Made by a program: the position numbers and the translations under genes. From a bacterium (GTDB taxonomy: Bacteria; Myxococcota_A; Bradymonadia; REDH01), in contig JAUICO010000032.1 in NCBI GenBank assembly GCA_030427825.1, positions 1 through 43,639 on the forward strand: 43,639 nucleotides of DNA, given 5' to 3'. Position 1 is the first letter of the stretch. Each line of letters opens with the position of its first letter. The notes beneath the pieces are model-generated. The model saw nothing but the letters and a program-made list of their open reading frames with translations, searched no databases and was not told the origin of the DNA. Below are positions 37,215 through 43,639 of the stretch, piece after piece.

Positions 37215-38830
37215 GCGTGAGCTTTGGTCGAGCCTACGCTCAGGCCACTCTCAGCTCTGAAGCTTCGGCCCTGCTGCCGGCGTGTTACCGCGACGACGCC
37301 CGGATGAGGGCAGTCGCGGACGCTGTCGGTGCGAAGCCTCTGCCCCCAGAATCGAAGATCGCACTCCTGCGCGCCAACCCGTCGGTCGCAGGAGATGGCG
37401 CTCGTGCGAGCGCCCGCGCGAAGCTTGATGACGATCGCGTCCTTTGTGTTGTCACCGGCCAGCAGATTGGGCTCTTCGGCGGGCCCCTGTATTCCTTGTG
37501 GAAAGCAGCCACCGCCATTGTCGTCGCGCGCCGGATGGAAGCGAGTCTGGGTCGCCCGGTGGTCCCGGTGTTCTGGCTGCAGACCGAAGATCACGACCTT
37601 GCCGAGATCGCAGAAACCGCGGTTTCTGATACCCGGGGTGGTGTTCACGTGGCTCAGGTATCGAGTGATGACGGCCACTCCCGCAGTTCTGTCGGCGCGC
37701 GCACCCTTGGCGATGACATTGCCGGCGCCCTGGCAACCGCAGAATCCGCTCTGGCCGGCCGCCCTCATTACCGGGAGGCGCTTACGCTGATACGCGAGAG
37801 CTACAGGGCCGGGCAGACATGGACAGCTGCCTTCATTGCTCTGGTCCACCGTGTGTTCGCCGGCACCGAGCTCATGGTGTTTGATCCGCGTGCGCGCGAG
37901 CTCAGCGCACGGGTCGCGCCGATACATCGCTGGGCCCTCAACACACACACAGAGATCGCCGAGGCGCTTGCCGCGCGGGGGCAGGAGCTGCGCAATGTGG
38001 GCTTTGACGAACAGGTGCCGACCCGTTCGGATTGTGCGCTCAGCTTCTATCATCCACAGGGCCCGGACGGTCCCCGGTACCGACTGCGAGAGCAGGGTGA
38101 TGCCTGGGTGCTCGCGGATGGCTCCGACGTGCCCCGTGTTGTTGAGGTGCCCACCGAGGGCGGAGGTGATGAGCGATTCAGCACTTCGGCGTTGCTGCGG
38201 CCGCTTACCCAGCAGGTGCTGTTGCCGACACTTGCCTACGTAGGGGGGCCGGGTGAGATTTCGTACTGGGCCCAGCTGCCGCCCCTGTTTGCTCTCGCCG
38301 AGCTGCCATTCCCCCTCGTGATCCCGCGCGCCGGCGGCGTTGTTGTTTCGGGGTCAGTACGCGCCGATCTGACCGGGCTCGGTCTCGCTGCGGCTGACGT
38401 GCAACCCTCGGTACAGGCGACCCTCGCGATCCCCGGGCCGCCGGACGGAGCGCCGTCGTTTGTGGACCTGTGCGCCCGGGTAGGCGCGGCGTGCAGGGAG
38501 GTTCTTGACGACTATCGCCCGTCCGCGAATGAGCTGGACCCCTCCCTCAGCGCGGCATTCGAACGCACAGAGGCCACGATCGCTCGCAATGTCGAGAAGC
38601 TCCAGCAGCGGTTGGAGAAGGCCGCGCTGCAGGCCGACCCGGAGCGGGTGGAGGCTGTGCGAAGGGTTGTCGCGTCTCTTTGGCCGAAGGGTAAGCCGCA
38701 GGAGCGTGTGCTCTGCTGGCCGGATCTCTGCGCGAGGGTTGGTGTAGACAGAGTTGCCCCGCTGCTGATCAGCGCTATCAGCTCTGTCCCTGTCGGCGGC
38801 GATCGGAGCAGTATCGAGGTGTACGCATGA
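37211..38830 (+). CDS. bshC: Putative cysteine-adding enzyme of bacillithiol synthesis, BshC
   Basis: ATG 37211 overlaps the preceding stop as ATGA; a GTG four codons upstream is less likely. The 539-residue length is normal for BshC. Diagnostic motifs are VVTGQQIGLFGGPLYSLWKAATAI (Thr82-Gly-Gln-Gln), PVFWLQTEDHDLAEI (Glu126-Asp-His-Asp), YWAQLPPLF, and FPLVIPRAGG. A C-terminal helical pair (ERTEATIARNVEKLQQRLEKAALQ) corresponds to the family's coiled coil. BshC is assigned to the last step, joining cysteine to GlcN-malate to give bacillithiol. It is followed, with overlapping stops and starts, by bshB1 and bshA, which strongly supports the call. Confidence 0.95.
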   Translation: MSVSFGRAYAQATLSSEASALLPACYRDDARMRAVADAVGAKPLPPESKIALLRANPSVAGDGARASARAKLDDDRVLCVVTGQQIGLFGGPLYSLWKAATAIVVARRMEASLGRPVVPVFWLQTEDHDLAEIAETAVSDTRGGVHVAQVSSDDGHSRSSVGARTLGDDIAGALATAESALAGRPHYREALTLIRESYRAGQTWTAAFIALVHRVFAGTELMVFDPRARELSARVAPIHRWALNTHTEIAEALAARGQELRNVGFDEQVPTRSDCALSFYHPQGPDGPRYRLREQGDAWVLADGSDVPRVVEVPTEGGGDERFSTSALLRPLTQQVLLPTLAYVGGPGEISYWAQLPPLFALAELPFPLVIPRAGGVVVSGSVRADLTGLGLAAADVQPSVQATLAIPGPPDGAPSFVDLCARVGAACREVLDDYRPSANELDPSLSAAFERTEATIARNVEKLQQRLEKAALQADPERVEAVRRVVASLWPKGKPQERVLCWPDLCARVGVDRVAPLLISAISSVPVGGDRSSIEVYA

Positions 38831-39582
38831 GTCCCACTGGAGTTGCCCTCTTTTTCGGGCCCCACCCGGATGACATTGAGCTATTCGCCGGCGGCACTGC
38901 GGCCCGCCTGGCGCGCCTCGGACACCGGGTAGTCTTGTGTGATTTGACCCGTGGCGAGATGGCCAGCAACGGCACGCCGGAGCAGCGCGCCGACGAAGCG
39001 GAGCGCGCGGCTACGCTGTTGGGCGCCGCCGAACGAAGCAACCTGGGCCTGCCGGATGCCGGCCTCCGCGAGGATGACGCGGCCCAGACCGGGGTCGTGG
39101 CAGCAGCGATTCGGGCGTACAGGCCGGACCTGGTGTTTGCACCGGCTGTTCACGGGCGGCATCCGGACCACAGCGCGGCGGGAGCGCTTGTACGCCGGGC
39201 CGTGTATGTCGCCGGTCTGCGCAACGCGGACGTAGACGGCGAAGTACATCGCCCCGCGTCGCTTCTTCATTACATCTGCCGCGTCGCGTGTACGCCGACC
39301 CTGGTTGTGCCTCTTGGCGCTGAGGACGTCGCCGCAAAGCAGAACGCCATCGCAGCGCACGCGAGCCAGCTTGCGGGGGCCGGCGGCGTTGCCACGCTGA
39401 TCTCGGACTCGGACGCTATCGCGGCGATTCAGGCGCGCGACGCATATTGGGGCGCACACGCCGGATTTCCGGCAGCTGAGGCGTTTGTAAGCAGCCGCCT
39501 GGTTGTGGACGACGACCCGGTCGCGACCGCGCTGAAGTTTCCGGCAACACGAGTGCACTGGTTCACAGGAGACGCGGAGTGA
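38827..39582 (+). CDS. bshB1: Bacillithiol biosynthesis deacetylase BshB1
   Basis: The ATG overlaps the bshC stop by four bases. The 251-residue protein is a zinc-dependent PIG-L/LmbE-type deacetylase. Metal and catalytic residues are visible: H13-P-D15-D16-I-E (GPHPDDIE), and H112-P-D-H115 in VHGRHPDHSAAG. The motif CDLTRGEMASNGTPEQRADEA, with LGLPDAGL after it, is characteristic of BshB1 rather than general PIG-L proteins. It removes the acetyl group from GlcNAc-malate to give GlcN-malate in the cytoplasm. No signal peptide is present, in contrast to the second PIG-L protein downstream. Confidence 0.94.
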   Translation: MSPTGVALFFGPHPDDIELFAGGTAARLARLGHRVVLCDLTRGEMASNGTPEQRADEAERAATLLGAAERSNLGLPDAGLREDDAAQTGVVAAAIRAYRPDLVFAPAVHGRHPDHSAAGALVRRAVYVAGLRNADVDGEVHRPASLLHYICRVACTPTLVVPLGAEDVAAKQNAIAAHASQLAGAGGVATLISDSDAIAAIQARDAYWGAHAGFPAAEAFVSSRLVVDDDPVATALKFPATRVHWFTGDAE

Positions 39583-40736
39583 GCGTTCGTATCGCTATCG
39601 TCGCACACCACGCTCTGGGCGGCAGCGGCGTGATGGCCGTCGAGTGGGCCGACCTGCTCGCTCGTCGGGGCCACGACGTCAGCCTGATGCGCTTTGGCGC
39701 TCACGAGCGCGACCACATTTTCGCGTCCAGCGACCCCTCCCACGCGCCTACATTGTATCGCGTTGAGGCGCCGTCGCACCCGGTGCTGAGCAGCCCGTCT
39801 GAGCTGTGTGCTCTCGTCTCGACGATCGCCGCAGAACACACGCGGGCGCCGTTCGACATCGTGCACGTGCACTATTCGCTACCCTTCGCACTCCTTGCCC
39901 CACTGCTCGCCACGCTGCCGAGGCGCCCGGCGGTTGTTGTTTCGCTGCATGGGAGTGATGTGACAGGTATCGGTGCGGCGCCGGAGTATGGTCCGGCGCT
40001 ACGACTCGCGCTGCAGCAGGCCGACGCAATCACAACGCCCGGCCCGTGGCTTCGGGAGCAGTGCATCGCCGGCGGACTTGCGAGCGCGGACAGCATGTTT
40101 GCGTTGCCGAACTTCGTCGCGCTCGATCGCTTCATCGCCAGAGAGTCCGGCGCTGATCGACCACTTGTACGCTCGGCTTTCGGCGATGACGACGGAACAC
40201 CCGTCGTGCTTCACCTCTCAAACTTTCGTGCGGTGAAACGAGTTGAGGACGTCGTTGATACGGTCGCGGCGATGGCATCGCTGCATCCACGCCTTGTCTT
40301 TGTCGGCGATGGTCCCGAGCGGGAGCGCATCTTCTCTCAAGCTTCGCACGTGCTCGGCAACCGATGCGCCGCGGTTGGTGCGATCGCAGACCCTGCCGCC
40401 TGGCTTCGCGAGGCCGATGTGATGCTCCTGCCTTCAGAGAGCGAGAGCTTTGGCCTCGCAGCCCTCGAGGCGCTCGCTTCGGGCACACCGGTTGTCACGT
40501 CGAACGCAGGCGGCCTCCGCGATTGGCTCAAAGAGAGCGACGCCTCTACACAGTGCGATGTCGGCGACGTCTCTGCGTTCGCCGCGGGAGCGACCCGCCT
40601 GCTCACAGGTTCCGACGAAGCTACGAGGCGTCGCAGCGCACGAGCGCTCGCGGTCGCCGCGGGCCACCCGGACCGGGCAGCAGCCATCGCCGAAGAGCTC
40701 TATTCAAACCTGATCAACCGCCGACGCCTGCTATGA
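39579..40736 (+). CDS. bshA: GlcNAc-malate glycosyltransferase BshA
   Basis: The GTG at 39579 overlaps the bshB1 stop. The 385-residue protein is a GT4-type (GT-B fold) glycosyltransferase. It has an N-terminal IAIVAHHALGGSGVMAVEWADLLARRGHDV, then IVHVHYSLPFALLA, SLHGSDVTGIGA, a C-domain start LHLSNFRAVKRVEDVV, and the EX7E motif (Glu289 and Glu297 in ESESFGLAALEALASGTPVV). The GSGV motif, LHGSDVT and SNFR.VKR are typical of BshA. It transfers GlcNAc from UDP-GlcNAc to L-malate, the first step of bacillithiol synthesis. Here it is the third of three coupled bsh genes. Confidence 0.95.
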   Translation: MSVRIAIVAHHALGGSGVMAVEWADLLARRGHDVSLMRFGAHERDHIFASSDPSHAPTLYRVEAPSHPVLSSPSELCALVSTIAAEHTRAPFDIVHVHYSLPFALLAPLLATLPRRPAVVVSLHGSDVTGIGAAPEYGPALRLALQQADAITTPGPWLREQCIAGGLASADSMFALPNFVALDRFIARESGADRPLVRSAFGDDDGTPVVLHLSNFRAVKRVEDVVDTVAAMASLHPRLVFVGDGPERERIFSQASHVLGNRCAAVGAIADPAAWLREADVMLLPSESESFGLAALEALASGTPVVTSNAGGLRDWLKESDASTQCDVGDVSAFAAGATRLLTGSDEATRRRSARALAVAAGHPDRAAAIAEELYSNLINRRRLL

Positions 40737-43201
40737 TTTTCCCTACAATGTTTGTTGTCGCCGCACTCCTGAACCCGAGCCCGCTACCAAACTCCATGGA
40801 GCTGGCTCGGGACCTTCGAAGCCTGCAACAGACCGGGTGCGTTCTCTACGTCGCGGCACACCCCGACGACGAAAACACACAGCTGTTGGGGTACATGGCA
40901 AACAGCCGTGGCTGGCGCACCGCGTACCTGTCGTTGACACGAGGCGAAGGCGGGCAAAACGCCATCGGTGATGAGTTCGTGCATCCCCTCGGTGTGATCC
41001 GCACCTGGGAGCTGCTGACGGCGCGTAGTGTTGACGGTGCCGAGCAACGCATCTCCCGGCAGCGGGACTTCGGTTACTCGAAGTCCGCCGATGAGACGCT
41101 GCGTGTCTGGGATGACGCGCAGGCGCTGGGCGATGTGGTTCGTGTAATACGTGAGCTGCGCCCCACGGTCGTAGTGACGCGCTTCCCAGAGGAAGGCACC
41201 ACACACGGCCACCATCTCGCGTCCGCGCAGCTTGCGCGTCGAGCGTTTGCCATCGCCGGCGACCCCGAAGCGTACCCTGAGCAGCTCGAAGGACCGGGCG
41301 CGCTGCGACCCTGGCAACCCTCGAGGCTGCTTTACAACGTGCCGCTGCGATGGATGGGCGGAGAGATTCAGGATGAGTGGTACACCATCGACCTGGGTAC
41401 CTTCGACCCGATCCTCGGCCGCTCCTATGGTGAGATCTCTGCCATGAGTCGTTCCATGCACCGCAGCCAGGCCTTCGGCAGGGCGGGGCGGCGCGGACCC
41501 GACGTGGAGGCTTTCGAGTACCTCGCGGGCAGCGTGCCGCCGGGCGAGGATCCCTTCGCGGACCTCGGCGGGACCTGGAACGAGAGGGCGGGCGGCGGCG
41601 CCATGGGGCGATTGCTGGCCGCCGCGCTCGCGGACTTTGATGCAATGAACCCGGCAGCCTCAATTCCGACGATGATCGAAGCACACATCGCAGCCTCCGC
41701 TCTTCCGGCTTCAGAAGGGCAGCCCATGATGCGCGCAATCGAAGCCTGGATTGTCGGCGCCTCGGGACTGCACGTCGATGCACGGGTCGAGAGCGCCGAG
41801 ACCACGCCGGGCGCTACGATCAACGTTACGATCGAAGCGTTGGCTCAGGCGTCGGCGGGATGGAATCTGCAGGCGATCTCGATTCCGGGTCTCGTAGAGT
41901 CCGATGCAGCGCTGCCGGCTCGACTCGGCCTGCACGAGCCTTTCGCAGCTACGGCTTCCGTCCGCATTCCTGAGGATGCCGCCATCACAACACCCTACTG
42001 GTTGCGCGAATCCTCTGGGACAGGCGCATATCAGATCGCGGACTCCAGCTGGGTGGGGCGGGCGATCGGCACTCCCGCACTTGTCGCCACGCTGACCATC
42101 GGCGCGCACGGTGGTCCCAGCATTGACGTGGACATTCCGGTACGCGCCCTCGTTGTCGAGCCGACCCTCGGTGAGCGTGTTGAGGCGCTTCGAATCGCGC
42201 CGCCGTTGGAGTTGAAGTCGACCGTCGACGTGCTGCTCCTTCCAAACGGTGAGCCCGCAGAACTCGATATTATGGTGAGCGCAAACACAGACGTACGCGG
42301 TGGGCGCGTCTCGGTTGATGTGCCTGATGGGTGGTCGGTGGAGCCCGCATCACGCGTTGTTTCCCTGGATGCGGGACAGAGAAGCGACCTGCGCTTTTCG
42401 GTGGTTGCACCCGCCGGCGCAACGCCCGCTGACATTCGCATTGTCGCTACGGTAGGTGATCGACAGGACAGCTGGACAGAACAACGTATCGACTACCCGC
42501 ACCTGCCACCCCTGACGATCTACAGCCCGGCGACGGTGCGCGCGACGCCCCTTGTTTGGAATCCCATCGATGGTGTGATCGGGTACATCATGGGTCCCGG
42601 GGACGGCGTCGCTGCCGCGCTCCAGGGTGCCGGCCTGGACCTGCGACTGATCGATGACGCAACGCTCGAGTCCGGTGACCTTGATGAATACCGGGCGATC
42701 CTTGTTGGACCTCGCGCCTTTCATGAGCGCACACCGCTTCAAACAAATGCCCAGCGGCTTTGGGACTATGCAGAACGCGGCGGAGTTGTTGTCGTGCAAT
42801 ACCAGACAAACAACCGGGCGCAGGCACTCACCCAACCCGTGGGTCCGGCGCCCATCACGATCGGTCGCGGTCGCGTGACGGTTGAAGAGGCGCCGATAGA
42901 GTGGCTCGCAGCGGCAGACTCTATTCGCAACGGTGTACACACATTGAGCGCACAGGATTTCGAAGGTTGGGTACAGGAGCGCGGCTTGTATTTCGCGCAG
43001 ACCTGGGACGCAGCATGGACGCCTCTGGTCAGCGTCGCGGATCCGGGCGAAGAGCCCCAGACCGGTGCTCTGCTGCTCGCCGAGCACGGTGAGGGGGCCG
43101 TCTTCTACACGGGGCTTTCTCTATTCAGGCAGCTGCCCGCAGGTGTGCCCGGCGGGTATCGTCTGCTCGCAAACATGATCGCCTACCAGGGAGCGCAGTG
43201 A
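40733..43201 (+). CDS. Large exported PIG-L family deacetylase
   Basis: The frame is open far upstream, but ATG 40733 overlaps the bshA stop and gives an 822-residue protein. The N-terminus (MIFPTMFVVAALLNPSPLPNS) looks like a short signal sequence. The PIG-L/LmbE domain occupies ~35-290: AAHPDDEN (His43, Asp45, Asp46), LSLTRGEGGQNAIGDE, VVVTRFPEEGTTHGHHLASAQLA. A beta-sandwich-rich middle (~330-570) includes a NEW3-like unit (VDVPDGWSVEPASRVVSLDAG). The last ~220 residues resemble a glutamine-amidotransferase/ThuA-like fold (YRAILVGPRAF, LWDYAERGGVVVVQYQ). The reaction is probably removal of an N-acyl group from an amino sugar or thiol conjugate. The location is predicted, not shown, to be periplasmic. 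Confidence 0.88.
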   Translation: MIFPTMFVVAALLNPSPLPNSMELARDLRSLQQTGCVLYVAAHPDDENTQLLGYMANSRGWRTAYLSLTRGEGGQNAIGDEFVHPLGVIRTWELLTARSVDGAEQRISRQRDFGYSKSADETLRVWDDAQALGDVVRVIRELRPTVVVTRFPEEGTTHGHHLASAQLARRAFAIAGDPEAYPEQLEGPGALRPWQPSRLLYNVPLRWMGGEIQDEWYTIDLGTFDPILGRSYGEISAMSRSMHRSQAFGRAGRRGPDVEAFEYLAGSVPPGEDPFADLGGTWNERAGGGAMGRLLAAALADFDAMNPAASIPTMIEAHIAASALPASEGQPMMRAIEAWIVGASGLHVDARVESAETTPGATINVTIEALAQASAGWNLQAISIPGLVESDAALPARLGLHEPFAATASVRIPEDAAITTPYWLRESSGTGAYQIADSSWVGRAIGTPALVATLTIGAHGGPSIDVDIPVRALVVEPTLGERVEALRIAPPLELKSTVDVLLLPNGEPAELDIMVSANTDVRGGRVSVDVPDGWSVEPASRVVSLDAGQRSDLRFSVVAPAGATPADIRIVATVGDRQDSWTEQRIDYPHLPPLTIYSPATVRATPLVWNPIDGVIGYIMGPGDGVAAALQGAGLDLRLIDDATLESGDLDEYRAILVGPRAFHERTPLQTNAQRLWDYAERGGVVVVQYQTNNRAQALTQPVGPAPITIGRGRVTVEEAPIEWLAAADSIRNGVHTLSAQDFEGWVQERGLYFAQTWDAAWTPLVSVADPGEEPQTGALLLAEHGEGAVFYTGLSLFRQLPAGVPGGYRLLANMIAYQGAQ

Positions 43202-43374
43202 GCGAAGACAACAGTGTGGGTACGGGCGGCGATGCCGCTGACAAGCCCGGCGAGCCGACAACACAGAGTGTGGAGTATCCGCCCGCGGTGTGGCGGCGCC
43301 TGTATGCGGGCGTTTTGATCATCCTGACGCTGGATATTCTCGTCTTCGCCGCGCTGTCCCGGTACTTTGCATGA
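43198..43374 (+). CDS. Small single-span membrane protein next to the symporter
   Basis: GTG 43198 overlaps the stop of the deacetylase gene (GTGA) and TGA 43372-43374 overlaps the ATG of the symporter (ATGA). The 58-residue product has a hydrophilic N-terminal half (SEDNSVGTGGDAADKPGEP), the motif YPPAVWRRLYAG, and one hydrophobic helix (VLILTL-like, residues ~39-54), ending in SRYFA. Several sodium:solute symporters are encoded directly after small membrane proteins of unrelated families (YjcH with ActP, YhdT with PanF, DUF3311 and DUF4212 proteins). This protein may play the same part. I do not recognise its family. Confidence 0.78.
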   Translation: MSEDNSVGTGGDAADKPGEPTTQSVEYPPAVWRRLYAGVLIILTLDILVFAALSRYFA

Positions 43375-43639
43375 GCAGCATTGACTGGGTGGTCCTCGTC
43401 ACCACGATCGGCTTCATCGTCTCGTACGGCGCCTGGAAGTCTCGCAACGTCAGCGATGTGGACGGCTACATTCGCGGCGGACGTTCCCTCGGTTGGGCAA
43501 CGGTCGGGCTCTCGGTCATGGCGACTCAGGCGAGCGCGATCACCTTCCTTTCGACTCCGGGCCAGGGCTTTGAGGAAGGGATGGGATTCGTTCAGTTCTA
43601 CTTCGGACTGCCTATCGCGATGGTCGTCATCGCAGTCGT
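43371..43639 (+). CDS. Sodium:solute symporter, N-terminal part (3' end outside window)
   Basis: ATG 43371 overlaps the preceding stop, and 89 complete codons are present before the window ends. The N-terminus has the first transmembrane segment (WVVLVTTIGFIVSYGAW), then the loop SDVDGYIRGGRSLGW and the second segment with LSVMATQASAITFLSTPGQGFEEGMGF, which is diagnostic for the SSS (SLC5-like) family. This family couples import of a small organic solute to sodium. The substrate cannot be predicted from this part. It is the last visible gene of the bsh-linked operon. Confidence 0.93.
   Translation, partial: MSSIDWVVLVTTIGFIVSYGAWKSRNVSDVDGYIRGGRSLGWATVGLSVMATQASAITFLSTPGQGFEEGMGFVQFYFGLPIAMVVIAV

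Noticed and set aside
40364..40732. Upstream extension of the PIG-L deacetylase frame
   Set aside because: It overlaps the well-supported bshA in another frame and is Arg-rich shadow sequence. ATG 40733 gives the signal-like N-terminus and a four-base overlap with the bshA stop.

Overview
The window looks like chromosomal DNA from a high-GC, Gram-negative, predatory-type deltaproteobacterium, most likely a member of the Myxococcota or the related Bradymonadales. I infer this from the unusual number of large secreted lipoproteins. Each has a lipobox cysteine followed by an Asp/Ala/Thr/Gly-rich linker, and they carry Cys-rich, MopE-like, RCC1, GEVED, DUF4397 and pre-peptidase domains typical of those groups. 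No rRNA, tRNA, CRISPR array, transposase, integrase or phage gene was recognised. Gene density is high and almost every large gene is accompanied by long meaningless antisense frames, as expected at this GC content.

Layout. Bases 1-837 hold the 3' end of a glycine-rich surface protein. Bases 838-2283 are lower in GC, mostly non-coding, and contain one toxin-antitoxin-like pair (DUF433/DUF5615) plus a short apparent remnant of the glycine-rich gene. Two giant lipoprotein genes then diverge from a 178-bp spacer: a 1606-aa RCC1-repeat protein (minus) and a 1409-aa MopE/Cys-repeat/beta-helix/polyglycine protein (plus), the latter a paralogue of the gene at the window edge. A run of three plus-strand lipoproteins follows (YD-repeat-like; zinc metalloprotease-like; glycerophosphodiester phosphodiesterase), then a DUF3592 protein and a YihY/BrkB membrane protein. 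Bases 17419-24789 are a minus-strand block: an SDR/DUF2867 protein, an ABC exporter, a Cys-rich lipoprotein, a double-VOC lipoprotein and an amidohydrolase. Three perfect hairpins in a row lie upstream of the ABC gene.

From 25003 everything is on the plus strand. A tightly spaced set (Cys-rich lipoprotein, 890-aa secreted protein, 635-aa membrane-anchored protein) is followed by a small membrane protein that probably starts at a CTG codon. The 635-aa protein has the order 'beta domain, then alpha-helical repeats' that recalls the N-terminal module of animal vitellogenin/MTP lipid-transfer proteins. Next come an AMP-forming acyl-CoA synthetase and a GEVED/DUF4397 lipoprotein.

The last 7 kb is a translationally coupled operon in which each start overlaps the preceding stop by four bases: DUF2911 protein, bshC, bshB1, bshA, an 822-aa exported PIG-L deacetylase, a 58-aa single-span membrane protein and a sodium:solute symporter that runs off the window. 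The first enzymes make bacillithiol: BshA joins GlcNAc to malate, BshB1 deacetylates it and BshC adds cysteine. The coupling of all three to a second, apparently exported deacetylase, a small membrane protein and a transporter is the most attractive candidate for an undescribed system here. I infer a role in recycling or uptake of thiol or amino-sugar derivatives, but the sequence alone does not prove it.
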